Made by a program: the position numbers and the translations under genes. From positions 1,705,252-1,760,423 of the forward strand of contig CM007320.1 of NCBI GenBank assembly GCA_000333855.2: a DNA stretch of 55,172 bases, in the 5' to 3' direction. Numbering within the stretch: the first letter of the stretch is position 1; each line of letters begins with the position of its first letter. Shown here piece by piece: positions 41,701 through 51,181 of the stretch. Below the pieces are notes generated by a model, which was not told the DNA's origin, did not search any database, and saw only the letters and a list, made by a program, of their open reading frames with translations. Source of the DNA: Endotrypanum monterogeii. Taxonomy: Eukaryota > Euglenozoa > Kinetoplastea > Trypanosomatida > Trypanosomatidae.

Positions 41701-43043
41701 GCTACGCCAGAAACAGTCATGTGAAGGGCTTCAAGTGGATAGCCCAAGAATGGATGTCACTGGACACCGCCGCGTGTCCAACGTGTACAGGCGCGAAATC
41801 GAAATGCTCAGTACCCTTCGAGGGTCCTGAGGCATCCTACACTGGCTCAACCTTCCCTGAGGGCGACTGCGGCAATAACACAGGCCGTGTGCACCTAGTT
41901 AAAGGACCTGCTATGTCGCCAAGTGCATGCCCGTATAACCAGATGCACGTCTTCAACCAATCCGGTTTCTCCCCGACCCGAAACTGTCAAGTGACTTACC
42001 AGAATGTGACACTGCGCGGTATCGTGCCTGGCAGCAGCGGCCTCGACGAGATGTTGTTGCGCAAACTAAGTATTGACGGGACGGTGCGGCTCCTGCTTCT
42101 CATGGATGACAACACATACCAGCACATCAACGTGCGTTTGTCAATGTACGTATCTAGTCTTGCCAAGGATGTCCATCGCAGGCAGGGAGGACTCAGCATG
42201 TGCCGCAGCGGCAGCTACTGGCCTGTTCTAGACCCACTCGGCTCATCACTGCCGTCGAACCCGTTCCCACTGGGTTTTGTCGAAGCGACGCCGTTGTGCG
42301 TGGATGATCTCAGCTCTGCATACGGTCCTAACGACTGGGCGCTGCTCACCGTCAACCTCCCCGGTGTAAAGCCCAAAGACGTGACAGTGGGCAGTGTGTA
42401 CGTGCTTTATAACAACCTTCGGATTTATCTTGTTTACAGGAACCAGAGTACGGGTGCGGTGGTGATCCCAGAAGGGAATATCGACGGCGCTTGGTGGCAG
42501 TATGAGTACCCTTTTCTCGCCTTCCGTGACTTGGGGACTAGTTTGAAGAAGAACAGCACCACTTTTAGCACAGAGATGCAGGCGTCTCCGGTTGCGGAGG
42601 ATGTGGTCTACGCCTTTGCTTTCATCCCTGGATCGCTCGAGGCGGATACACATATTGAGGTGGTGGTGGAGGTATCCATCCACTCCGACGGGGCAGCGAC
42701 AGGCACTACCGAGTTCCACCGTGTACTGCATATTGACCCGCTTCTCACCCAGCTCAGCCGCCAAGGACCACCGCCATCGTCTTCTTCCACGAAGCGCGAA
42801 CCGGACAGGACGGACTTGTACGCCATCGGCGCCTCCGCTGGAGTTGCCGTCGCCCTGGTGGTCACTGTGATCTTCTTCATGGTCGCCGACAACAACCGCC
42901 CGTTGCCTAAGTGGGTGCCGCGGGGAAAACTCATAAAGAAGACAGTGCTGTCTGTTCTCCCGACTGGCTTGCGCGGCAAGAAGAAGGCAAATCGGATAAA
43001 TCACAAGGATATGTACGACGCGATGAACTCCGGCAGGTACTAG
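38760..43043 (+). CDS. Type I surface protein with six four-cysteine modules
   Basis: A 1427-aa protein I cannot name. Residues 1-30 form a signal peptide with hydrophobic core AAMTVMLLLVVS. The ectodomain opens with six modules of about 85-90 residues (about 40-126, 156-246, 271-360, 366-450, 468-553, 571-656). Each shows a strand motif near Y-T-APxT and a closing C-x5-C pair (for example CNGKVVC, CDGKIMC, CEEKILC), spaced by Pro/Thr/Ser-rich linkers suited to O-glycosylation. The pattern suggests Ig- or cadherin-like beta-sandwiches. A larger cysteine-containing region (about 690-1330) follows, then one transmembrane helix (about 1355-1375) and a basic 48-residue tail ending in NSGRY. A cell-surface or flagellar-pocket location is likely. 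The ATG is the first in frame after the proximal AG. Confidence 0.88.
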   Translation: MLTHLTSPRHAVIMAAMTVMLLLVVSTARGTSTMTDAIPRCDDDGATRDVSVGETYTGVLMYQGLSFCESGSEALIVVVKDPEPPHAVVPLNDWTYTVGINGPTPATLTLNAMCGDQVVCQSSITCRVKHTEESPSPQPSASPDSSKTTEPVYPMCSKASKVRTYPVGEVSSDTFPIDIKDVTCAYTTSVSVGPSVGTVTPSVTGLSYTFTAPSTAKVDDRTSVGYTVQCNGKVVCADTVTVVFSPASTTTVPPTSSLAPTTAPPVPLPMCSKDTKVNTYVVGNMYKGELPLDLPMNGCVYTATIKDPSAGVAVIENSSNPLQYLYATERNTLPQDTEIPYTIACNGVSVCQGFVLIRLTLDAPACPNTSIALLVKPGAALDGTINSGVMCSSGAAPLLSLRSPVSGLLLSEKGTFSFQAPATENDVAATVLVECDGKIMCQTEVVFVVAERTVAPPTTSTAAPVETCAKSFQYQIPISTSTMGNLNSGFITTCKLTTYRLQSSGGSAMSGHLVLNLLGEFQYTAPDTQGVDYVTVDVYCEEKILCRTQLVFTAFTPITTAPPTASPLPPCANVYYYYMTPGMKTKSSLTNRPGQDLCPYGRYFTLSKGPQEGTIDLMPIGDFLYEAPAQGGPFSFTFIMHCLDRSYCAGTAYLIVSNEWTLDPTQTPSPTDPGGTANITHPQITCRGTCDAHAWRTYPSIRVWDTTLGTGYARKDGRPVNGMTVTWRNSSLVFVVDTLIGNLGVRFPSFEPITWSEKTYMEPTDFASSVAPGSTGFEMSCLAKQGRVGMGEDVWRWSSLSSASGTGRVGTYYRSGESWYHKFGGKHVGCDTFSDPCAYAPLLTPTTYTNSSLGRWTIDVDDCDATWTGTFPYSSVEKMVKHDGTPLWTFVGHHQLQGTLYSESVQASSWLEPGQFEARYDTHNILITLNQFASVTKENTESSLISVDAEFFTYVDKETRDQAFGINLLVYPFVESFMDTSYARNSHVKGFKWIAQEWMSLDTAACPTCTGAKSKCSVPFEGPEASYTGSTFPEGDCGNNTGRVHLVKGPAMSPSACPYNQMHVFNQSGFSPTRNCQVTYQNVTLRGIVPGSSGLDEMLLRKLSIDGTVRLLLLMDDNTYQHINVRLSMYVSSLAKDVHRRQGGLSMCRSGSYWPVLDPLGSSLPSNPFPLGFVEATPLCVDDLSSAYGPNDWALLTVNLPGVKPKDVTVGSVYVLYNNLRIYLVYRNQSTGAVVIPEGNIDGAWWQYEYPFLAFRDLGTSLKKNSTTFSTEMQASPVAEDVVYAFAFIPGSLEADTHIEVVVEVSIHSDGAATGTTEFHRVLHIDPLLTQLSRQGPPPSSSSTKREPDRTDLYAIGASAGVAVALVVTVIFFMVADNNRPLPKWVPRGKLIKKTVLSVLPTGLRGKKKANRINHKDMYDAMNSGRY

Positions 43044-43137
43044 AAGCAACGAGAGGCGGGGAGGGGGGGAAGTGAACACGGTGTCCGCCTCTTTCCACAG
43101 AGCCAATGACTGGACAAGGCAACACGGCCAATGCAAT

Positions 43138-43168
<31 letters not shown>

Positions 43169-43199
43169 GTAGGGGGAGGGGGGGGGCGGGAGTGGTGGC

Positions 43200-43289
43200 G
43201 GTGTACGACGCACTACCTAACGTTGACGAGTCTACAGTACGACGAAGGCGGTACGGTGGGGTAGGGTTGTAGTAAGTTAAGGTAAATTG
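43200..43289. other. Flow-order error copy of 43472-43538
   Basis: After the shared (TG)n and G-rich segment, this stretch can be turned into 43472-43538 by deleting single bases that are each the next base in the 454 T-A-C-G flow cycle (for example TAC-G-ACGCA-C-T-A-CC-T-AAC against TACACGCATCCAAC). Both end in AAATTG. It is the degraded tail of reads that crossed the TG repeat. Confidence 0.85.
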
Positions 43290-43309
43290 NNNNNNNNNNN
43301 NNNNNNNNN
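43290..43309. other. Assembly gap (20 N), probably a contig overlap
   Basis: The left contig tail copies sequence lying to the right, and the right contig head copies sequence lying to the left, so the two contigs overlap through the (TG)n. The N run stands for no missing DNA. Confidence 0.85.
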
Positions 43310-43410
43310 GGGGAGGGGGAAGGGTACGACGTACGTCGTCCGTCCGTCCGTTACCTACGACGACGAACGTAGACGTACGGACGACGACGAACGACGACGA
43401 GTAGACGTAG

Positions 43411-43412
<2 letters not shown>
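43310..43412. other. Flow-order error copy of about 43058-43140
   Basis: It begins with GGGGAGGGGGAAG, like 43058-43072, and continues as ACG/CGT/GTCC words that follow the true sequence with extra flow-cycle bases until the (TG)n. It contains no real genomic information beyond its left counterpart. Confidence 0.75.
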
Positions 43413-43441
<29 letters not shown>

Positions 43442-45038
43442 GTAGGAGGGGGGGGCGGGGGGGATGGTGCGGTGTACACGCATCCAACTTGCAGCTCATA
43501 GCGAAGCGGACGTGGAGGGTTGTGATTAGGGAAAATTGTGTAGTAGTGAAAATATGGAAGGTAAAGGAGTCGGAGAAATGGCGGTGGCTAAGGACAACGA
43601 GGAAGCCGCAAAGCCAAGTATATATAAAAAAAAGAAGGTGTCGGTGTGTATGTTGAGTAATGGGATTCCTGGTGAAAAAGGCGAGAAGAAAACGTAATCA
43701 GTTTGCTGGAATAAATTGGTGCTTGGGCCTATGGACGACAATGTTGAAGATACTCGCCTTTTAAAATTTTATTTCCATGTTTGTGGATTTTTTTTGTTCG
43801 ACTGGCGTCGCAGAGGATGGAACGGTTATTGCCGTACACGGATGTGTCTCTGCGTGTTTGAAGACGCCGTTAAAGGCAAGTATATTGTTGCACATTGCTT
43901 TTTTTTTTTGTTTCCTAGGGTAATGAGGCTTGTGTGTGCGAATGCTCACTCATCGCGATCCACGAGGTAGAGCGACTGGAAGAAAGGGTGAGTCCTCTCT
44001 GTTCGCGTGTGCAGCAGTCATTGCTATCCTTTTCTCTTTCCCCTTCTTGCGATATCTGTTGAGCTGTCTTTGTTGGTCCCCATTTTCCCCAACTCATCTC
44101 CCGTTTTCTCTAGTTTTATTTTTCCTCCGCCTTCTATTTTTTTTTTCGAGCGCTTGAGCGTATTGTACTCCGACATGATCTCCGTCCCCCAATTTTTATT
44201 GTTCGTCTGAGTTTGTCAGATGTTGTTACCGTCATCACTATTCATTTTTTTTTTCTTTACGCCGTCTCGCTGCGAGTGTTGTTGCTTTGATTTTTCCATG
44301 TTGTGTCGTTGTCTTTTTTTTTTTTTTGTGCGCGCCTGTCTGTGTCTGAATGTGCGTATGTCCTTTTATTGTTGTTGTTTTTTTTTTTTGGATAGGGGCA
44401 TGTTCTCACGGGAATGATTACTTATAAGGTCTCGAGAATCGAGATGGCAGCTGCGCGACCAGCTCTTTATGAAGCTCAACTTGCGCGCGCCGCTTTCATG
44501 ATCGGTGTTTGTGTGACCTCTGTAAGCAGTCTTTGATACGCACCACGGGAAAAAAAAAGAGAAGTTTCAACGAGCTCAAGAAAAAGTACAGCGGATTACC
44601 CCAAACGGTGTAGGCAAGACAAAGACCAGGGAAAAACAAAACAAACAAACAAACAACAACGCCGTACTCATGCAGAGGGGAATAGCTTATGCTCATAAAC
44701 GCGGCGGCATGCGCGGGTGTGTAGAAGTTGCACCTGGGCTGGGGTCTTTACCCAATGTCTGGATGAGGGGTATTTTTCTCCCTGGCTCACTCAAGAAAAC
44801 GATAACCAACACACAATGACCGAAGAGTGCAAGCGACTTCATCGAACTTCCGTTGCGCACAGCTCCCCTCCACCTAACTCGTTTCCTCCTTCTTTTTTTT
44901 TTTCCCCGCATTGCAGATGTTCTGCATCAGCGATACCCTGACGGCGTCAGCTGCCATGACGCAGGGGTCAAGGCGGATGGATACGTGAGGAGGGGGGACA
45001 AAAGGGTGGCTGCGAAAGGATACAAAGCACACACACAC

Positions 45039-45074
<36 letters not shown>

Positions 45075-45430
45075 ACGCATTATCCGTGTGGCAATAGGCG
45101 CCGCCAATTTGTTTTTCTATGTGTCATGAAGGAACGTACCTACTTCCTCTGTTTGCCTTCACCCCTCTCCTCTTTCTCTTTCACTTTTTAAATTTTCCTT
45201 CTCGAATCAAATAATGTGCCGCTGCCCTTCTCCTCTCCCCAACACACATCCACTATAACAATTCGTATATCTATTTGCTTGCGGGTGTTGCTCTTCATAC
45301 TTTTCCCTCTCTTGTTCTCTCTATTCGATAAGAGAAAACACAGGTGCTGGCTACAGTGGTATGCCAAAATTTTTTTGCCTACATATACTCTCCCCTCTCC
45401 CCCCCTGACGTTCTCCCGTTTATTATTTCG

Positions 45431-45462
45431 TTCCTTCTCCTTTTCTCTTTTTTTTTTTTTAG
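45431..45462 (+). promoter_or_regulatory. Spliced-leader acceptor of zinc-ribbon gene
   Basis: A 30-base pyrimidine tract runs directly into AG at 45461-45462. The leader would be about 183 bases. The AG after the next T-run (near 45504) is an alternative. Confidence 0.5.
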
Positions 45463-45645
45463 TAGAGGGGAGGGGGAAGGGCAATTTTCTTTTCACTTTT
45501 TTCAAGTCTGGATACAAAAGTCTCAGTGTGCAGTGCACAATATCTCCAGCTTCTTGGGAATCCGACATTTGCTACTCCACAGAAGCGCAGCAGCTGCTCA
45601 ACAGGTGGCTGCAAAAAAGGCGGCTCGCACAACCCAGAGAGGAGG

Positions 45646-47277
45646 ATGGGCGTCTACGGATTCTTTAAGTCCCCCATGTTGCGCGCCGCCGGCGTGATTC
45701 GACGGGCTTCGTCTCAGAGTGTCGAGGGCCGCCTGCCCTCGTCTGCTTTTCTGTGCGTCTGTTTGTTCCACTCAACATCACTGCCCTCATTGGGTGGCTG
45801 CTGCTGGTCGAGGGTTCGCAGCCGTCAGACGATCATAAAGAACAGTAACGGGGCTGCTTTTCTGCTAGCGCGCCGCTGTGGGTCGGCAACGGGTCGGGTC
45901 GGTAAAGCTAAGGGTGATGCGGGGGCATCCAAGGGAAAGGCAAAAATAGAGGTGAATGCCTGCACGACTTCCGTTGCGCCACCGCGAGCGAAGCAGACAC
46001 CTGCATCGTCACGGCAGAAGTTAGCCGCATCGTTACCCAACGTTTTAGATGCAGATGAGCAGTTGAAGGACACTGATACAGCTTCTGCTCGAGGGAGATC
46101 CTCGCGAAAGGAGACTGCCTCATCGGCGAAAAATAATACAAGGGACGCTGCGGATGCTCTCACGCCCTCGTCACCTCCAGAGAAGCGAGCAAGTCTTTCT
46201 GCCTTCAGTAGCAGCGGCCGTGCTCAGCGACTTGCAGCTGCCGAGGATTACGATGACGCGGATGAAGCTAAATCCACTAATGACGGCGTGAGGGCTGAGT
46301 TTTCAGAGCTCTCCACAGAGGACCCCATCGGTGGTGCCGGTGCAGACAATTTTGGCGCGGGCGGTGATGATCCCGAGAGGATGGATGAGCGATTAGGTGG
46401 CAACAGTAGCGCGGAGACGCTTATGGATGGCTTTGCTGAGGTGGAGGGGGAGGCGAGCGGCGGTGGGAGTAGGCGGACGAGTATTGGTAGCCTTAAAGCG
46501 TCGGCAGTGCACGGAGATGTGGGGGATGATTTCTCGACTGGGGTATTTTTCGCTTCAGAGGATGGAGAACAGCATCCGGCGGATGCGACGCCTGTGGATG
46601 AAGAGGTTGCAAACCGATACTTGGCTGTTGCATTCCCGCAACTGGCAGCGGAGTATGCCGCTGTAGGTGATAGTGTCAATGCTACTCCTGTAAGCGAGGT
46701 CTTGACAGACTCGGCAGTGGTCGCGGGGTGGCGCTGCGTCAAATGCGACCAAGTCTGGCGTAGCGCCGTATTTGTGCGATGCATTCTCAAAAACGGATGT
46801 CCTCAGTGTGCCGCAAACCGGTCGTCGACGCTGGCGAAGGTGCGGCCTGACCTCCTGCAATTATGGGATTACAACCGCAACAATCCGTTTCTCAAACCCC
46901 AAGAAATTGCGGCAGACAGCAAGCAGAGCGTTTTCTGGAACTGTCCATCCTGCCGTGAGAGCTACGCAGCTCGCGTAAAGGACCGAGTCCAGGACAAGGT
47001 CCGGTGCCCTTCATGTGCGCTCTTGGTTTCTCATTCGGCTGGTGAACGAGCCTCGGAGGAAAGCGTGGTGTTGCAAGAGTGGCATCCGCTCAAAAACGGA
47101 GATCTTCGTATAGATCAGGTGTCGCCAACAGACACACGGACGAAGGTGTGGTGGCTCTGTGCTGGGTGCGGGCACGAGTGGGAGGCCTCTCTTGCTGTCC
47201 GTCTGTCGCGGCGGCGACTTCGAAAGAAAAGTCTCTGTCCCGCGTGCCACGGAAAGGGCGTAACAGAGCTGGCCTAG
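45646..47277 (+). CDS. Probable mitochondrial protein with three zinc ribbons
   Basis: A 543-aa protein. The N-terminus (FFKSPMLRAAGVIRRASSQS) is basic, hydroxylated and without acidic residues, like a mitochondrial presequence. Residues about 90-320 are low complexity and acidic. The C-terminal third has three tandem treble-clef or zinc-ribbon units of the probable zinc-ribbon domain family (as I recall PF14311): C364/C367/C385/C388, C433/C436/C454/C457 and C505/C508/C531/C534. Each starts with W-x-C-x2-C and has an aromatic residue four positions after the second cysteine. These domains resemble parts of nucleic-acid-binding proteins, so a role in mitochondrial RNA, ribosome or kinetoplast DNA metabolism is plausible but inferred. 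The upstream frame has only non-ATG starts; this is the first ATG. Confidence 0.82.
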   Translation: MGVYGFFKSPMLRAAGVIRRASSQSVEGRLPSSAFLCVCLFHSTSLPSLGGCCWSRVRSRQTIIKNSNGAAFLLARRCGSATGRVGKAKGDAGASKGKAKIEVNACTTSVAPPRAKQTPASSRQKLAASLPNVLDADEQLKDTDTASARGRSSRKETASSAKNNTRDAADALTPSSPPEKRASLSAFSSSGRAQRLAAAEDYDDADEAKSTNDGVRAEFSELSTEDPIGGAGADNFGAGGDDPERMDERLGGNSSAETLMDGFAEVEGEASGGGSRRTSIGSLKASAVHGDVGDDFSTGVFFASEDGEQHPADATPVDEEVANRYLAVAFPQLAAEYAAVGDSVNATPVSEVLTDSAVVAGWRCVKCDQVWRSAVFVRCILKNGCPQCAANRSSTLAKVRPDLLQLWDYNRNNPFLKPQEIAADSKQSVFWNCPSCRESYAARVKDRVQDKVRCPSCALLVSHSAGERASEESVVLQEWHPLKNGDLRIDQVSPTDTRTKVWWLCAGCGHEWEASLAVRLSRRRLRKKSLCPACHGKGVTELA

Positions 47278-48083
47278 GGTTGTGAGTTATCCTAGGGAGC
47301 GAAGTCTGGGGGAGAGAAGGGCAATGGCGAGAGGAAGAAAAAAAAGTGAAGTAGGGCGGGGGGGGTGAGTTCGTTGACTGGGGATGCTTTAGGGGTGCAT
47401 GCATCTGGATATATATATATATATATATATCTGTGTAAGTGTAGTTGTGCGTGCTTCGGAAACTATCACCACTCGATTGTTTTTTCTTCTTGACGTATTT
47501 CCTCGCCCATATAATTTCTTCACCGTTCACCCCTTTTCCTGCACTTTTTGGAGCATAGAGGGAGCGGTTGCCTCTGGCGCAATCGTCCGCGGCGAGGCTT
47601 GTCTCACTCAACCTCGACCTTCTATCCGAATCACTTTGATTTTCTTGCATTGGCTCTGCATACTTGGAGAATCATTTTTTCGTGACGCCGCCGCTCTCCC
47701 CCATTGCCTTCTCTTCCCGCTTAATCATTATGGATCACAGATTCCCGTTGTGTGTATATGCGTGTGCGCACCTCTAGACACAACGGATCGTTTTTAACAT
47801 CATCTGAACTACAATGGAAGCACAGAAACCATATATATTTATATCGAATGGGGAAGTCATTCGCAAGCAGATAAATATCGCATCTCTGATCACTTCAAAT
47901 CTGCTAAGGAAAATTGCCCATCAGGTTGAGGGCGATGAGGAGGGGAAGGTCGGTGGCTCATTTCTGGCGCCTCGAAGCACACGGGCAGAGGGGCCTCGGG
48001 TACCGCGTCCGTGTATCTCACGTGGGCTTCTATTCTTCTTGATGCCCTTCGACTTCGGCACAGCTACTATCACAGCGATACTC

Positions 48084-48114
<31 letters not shown>

Positions 48115-48564
48115 CTTCTCTTTTTTCATCTGAGCGTGTACGAGAAGACTGCGGCCTGTACCGAGCGTTATTTCGTAAAAAAAAAAAGAAATAGTCTGTC
48201 TACATGTCGATTAGGTGTTGTTCCTATAAGGACGGCAGCCGTATACAAATGCCTGCGTTAAACTCACAGTGGTCTTGTGAAACAATCACATGGTGACGCC
48301 TCTCTACCGTCCACCAACTTTGTTCCCCCCTCTTCGCCCCTCCTCTGTTTGCTGGATAGCGCGGTCTCTCCCTCGCTTTTTTCTTGGTCCACTCACGAGG
48401 ATACATGGTGGCGTGCGGTGTCCACGGCGGCCTCCCATACGAACTGCTCGAAACGAAACTGTTGAAGGATTTTCAAAAAAAAAAAGACGCCTTTATCCTT
48501 TCAGTTCTAAGTATACAGCTTAAGCCTAGCCAAGTGAGTTCCTGGCGCGGGCAAACGACTCGTG
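47278..48564. other. Intergenic, no gene seen
   Basis: (TA)n at 47409-47431 and 48089-48112. An ATG-started frame at 47814-48194 runs straight into the second TA tract and an A-run, so I do not accept it as a gene. The acceptor of the DTW gene lies at 48503-48504. Confidence 0.6.
48491..48504 (+). promoter_or_regulatory. Spliced-leader acceptor of DTW gene
   Basis: A short pyrimidine tract ends in TTTCAG (AG 48503-48504), 60 bases before the ATG, with no ATG in between. Confidence 0.6.
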
Positions 48565-50412
48565 ATGTCCTTAACGTCTCCCTCCCACGCTGCTGTACAC
48601 TCGCTTAACGAGCATCTAGTCTCCTCATGTGGAGCTGCTTCGAACCCGTACAAGCGATCAATGCTGCGCTTGCTGGAGTATGTGGGACTGCAGCACTACG
48701 GTACTCCGTGCGCCACAATGCCATCGCGCACCGTCGAGCAGGCAAATCTCATCGCCAGGCACCACGACAGAGTCAGGGAGGAGGCGCTTCGTCATCAGAA
48801 AAGTCTGCAACGTCGCAACATACGCGTGAGCAAGCGCAGGCTGACGAGTGATATGATGCGCGTCATGGATTGTACCGTCAACTCTTCTGGGGCAGCCGAA
48901 TCTGTAGATGAGCAAACCTCTGTCGCCGATCACTTCACGCCGGTATCCAGCGGCCACTCAGAAAATCTGCCCACCATTTATCTCAGCTTTGAGGATTCGT
49001 TGGAGTGGAAAGCGTTTCTCGCCAGCGTCAAGCCTGAGGATCGTCACGGTGTGACAGTTCTGCGTCGCCTTTCCGTTGAGCTTTGGCGTGCGCATAGACG
49101 TGATTTGTGTTTGTGGTGTTGGTTCCCGCGAAGTATGTGCATGTGCGCCGAGCTTGACGCGTATCGTGCCACCCTACCTGCAGACGTGCTGGATCAGCAT
49201 GTGGAGGTGACCATGCTTCTGCACAGTGAGGAGCTGATGCGCAGCACGAACTCCGGTCACATCGCCGCCTATATTCTTGGCGCACCTTTGCGCGTCTGGG
49301 GACTCGCTGATGACGACGCCTACTTGCGACAGTTGCTCCCAGTGGAGAACCGTCCAGCAACGTGCTCAGATCAGGAGACGGTCCGCATTTATAACGTGTC
49401 CCTTTATCCCTCTTCAGACGCCGTCACCATTCACGACTACATAGGAAATATCCAACTCCACCGCACTCACCCTGACCGTGTTTTTGGGGAGAACGAGGGA
49501 GGTGTGGAGGACCGCGCTTTTGAAGCCGATGCAGGTGTAGGTGATGGTGGGTTTGACGAGTGGGTGAACACGGCTCACCTAACTCCAGGCGTATCTGTGG
49601 TCGCATCGGAAGGCACCAATGAGAGCTCGACACTGGCCCACGTCTCGCAGTCGGCCATCGCAGGAGATGATCTGCATTCCCCACGAAAAGTACATCTTAT
49701 TCTCCTCGACAGCACGTGGGGCCAAGCACTCTCCTTGAACCGCCACATCACTCGTCACATCCCCCGCGTCTCCCTCGAAATCTCGGATGACTACGAATCC
49801 CTCTTCCAAGCACTACGCAAGCGCACCCGCGAGACCTGCGTCAGCACATTGGAGGCAACTAACATGGCAGTGGCGCAGTGTGTGGGGGCGATGGGCTACC
49901 CTGAGGAGGCACAGTCCACTTCTCGGACCCTCATTGACGCCATGAAAAGGTTCGTGGATGCGCGGTGTCTTCTCAAGTACGCTGATGCGCAGTTCGTCAC
50001 AAGTCTCAAGGTTCTTGACGAGCTTCGAGACCGGCGCGACGAGGTGTGCCGACGGGATGCTGCCCGTCGGCAGCACGTCCTCCTCGAGAAGATGCAGACA
50101 GACGAGTCTGTGCGCCGCCTGCGCCTCCCTCCTGTGCTGAATTACTGCTACTGCTGCGACCGCGTGATTGGTTGGCATCGAATGCCAGAGCATGTGATGG
50201 GCCACAAGCATCGCAAGGCGCTCGAGCTTAACCCTTCTTGCACTCCCTCTGCCGTGTCGGCCAAAGTTGTGGTGCACGATTTTTCGCGTCCGCCGCGGCG
50301 CCTGACGCAGAGGAAGGAGAACACAGTAGTAGCCTCGGCTCTAAGCAATGCCGAGGAACCGGTGAGACAGCATCTGACTCGCACACTCACCCAGGGGGAA
50401 GATTCCCATTAA
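48565..50412 (+). CDS. DTW-domain aminocarboxypropyltransferase with U1-type zinc finger
   Basis: A 615-aa protein of the DTW/TapT (DTWD1/DTWD2) family, whose known members transfer the aminocarboxypropyl group of S-adenosylmethionine to uridines in tRNA (acp3U). The domain starts at the cysteine cluster LCLWCWFPRSMCMCAEL (C182, C185, C192, C194), continues with LLHSEELMRSTNSGHI at 218-233, and holds the namesake motif as DSTW (382-385, Asp-Ser-Thr-Trp), then RETCVSTLEA (422-431), the usual R-x-S-E block. An acidic insertion of about 70 residues separates the halves. At the C-terminus (about 526-550) is a C2H2 finger of U1/matrin type: C528, C531, H543, H549. The finger suggests double-stranded RNA binding. 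The start is the first ATG after the acceptor. Confidence 0.88.
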   Translation: MSLTSPSHAAVHSLNEHLVSSCGAASNPYKRSMLRLLEYVGLQHYGTPCATMPSRTVEQANLIARHHDRVREEALRHQKSLQRRNIRVSKRRLTSDMMRVMDCTVNSSGAAESVDEQTSVADHFTPVSSGHSENLPTIYLSFEDSLEWKAFLASVKPEDRHGVTVLRRLSVELWRAHRRDLCLWCWFPRSMCMCAELDAYRATLPADVLDQHVEVTMLLHSEELMRSTNSGHIAAYILGAPLRVWGLADDDAYLRQLLPVENRPATCSDQETVRIYNVSLYPSSDAVTIHDYIGNIQLHRTHPDRVFGENEGGVEDRAFEADAGVGDGGFDEWVNTAHLTPGVSVVASEGTNESSTLAHVSQSAIAGDDLHSPRKVHLILLDSTWGQALSLNRHITRHIPRVSLEISDDYESLFQALRKRTRETCVSTLEATNMAVAQCVGAMGYPEEAQSTSRTLIDAMKRFVDARCLLKYADAQFVTSLKVLDELRDRRDEVCRRDAARRQHVLLEKMQTDESVRRLRLPPVLNYCYCCDRVIGWHRMPEHVMGHKHRKALELNPSCTPSAVSAKVVVHDFSRPPRRLTQRKENTVVASALSNAEEPVRQHLTRTLTQGEDSH

Positions 50413-51145
50413 TTACGCCTTGCTAAAAGATGACAAAGCGAGTGGAAGAAGAGGGCGGGGTAGGGAGGAAGGAATGGGGGGGGGTGAAAATGAGTGGCTG
50501 CGTCCGACCTAACTCCTTTGCAGAATATCTCTTACTGTGCGTCCGGCACTGCCTCTGGGTTACGGTCGGCTCTGCCAGATACCCGGTTTCCTTGCTGCAC
50601 ACTCCTGCGTGCGCACTTTGTCGTGAGCTCTCGCCCTCCTTCTTTTCCTCCTCTTCCACCTTATTTCACTCGTGAGGAATGCTATGAGCTTCGATGTACT
50701 CCGTTTCTTTCCACCGCTTTTGAGTATGCAGTGACGGTGTCTGCCCAACGCCGCCATGACGTTCCTCACCATCCTGTTTTTGTACCTCACTTCAGCGTCC
50801 TCACTACGTTTGACCTTGTGCTTTTGCCCCTCAGTTTTCCTCCTCGCTCCCGCTTCTCCCTCCTCACGGCACCTGCTGCAGCTATTTATTCCCTGCCTTG
50901 TCAAACATATATACTCGTGCCTGTGCACACAATTTGCTTCTCTCCTCATCCGCTTGCTCCTAACGTTGCGCCTCACCATCACATCTCTCTCCGCAACATT
51001 TCCTTCTTCCCCCCACTTTCCTTTCCTACCACCACAACCGATAGTGAAAAAAAAAAAAATATATATTTCAATCTAGTCGCTGGAGGCGGTACAGCTCAGG
51101 TTCACAAGATCGCTCTTCCAGGATATTTGTTTTCTATATACATAT

Positions 51146-51181
<36 letters not shown>

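Larger units (their letters stand above)
43044..45645. other. Intergenic with assembly gap
   Basis: No gene seen. The first 500 bases are inflated by duplicated contig ends around the gap at 43290-43309. The rest is T-rich with runs near 44245, 44310 and 44378, a (TA)n at 45043-45071, and a strong pyrimidine tract ending at AG 45461-45462 that probably serves the next gene. Confidence 0.6.

Noticed and set aside
43320..43412. Novel ACG/CGT simple repeat or CRISPR-like array
   Set aside because: No regular unit exists, the words follow the 454 flow cycle, and the stretch aligns to true sequence after removing flow-order insertions.
42246..43499. Long minus-strand ORF of 417 codons
   Set aside because: It lies antisense to the surface-protein gene and continues through TG repeats and the N gap. 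It is a shadow of the + strand codon pattern.
47814..48194. ATG-started 126-codon ORF
   Set aside because: Its second half translates a (TA)n tract and an A-run, no acceptor tract precedes it closely, and I recognise no motif.
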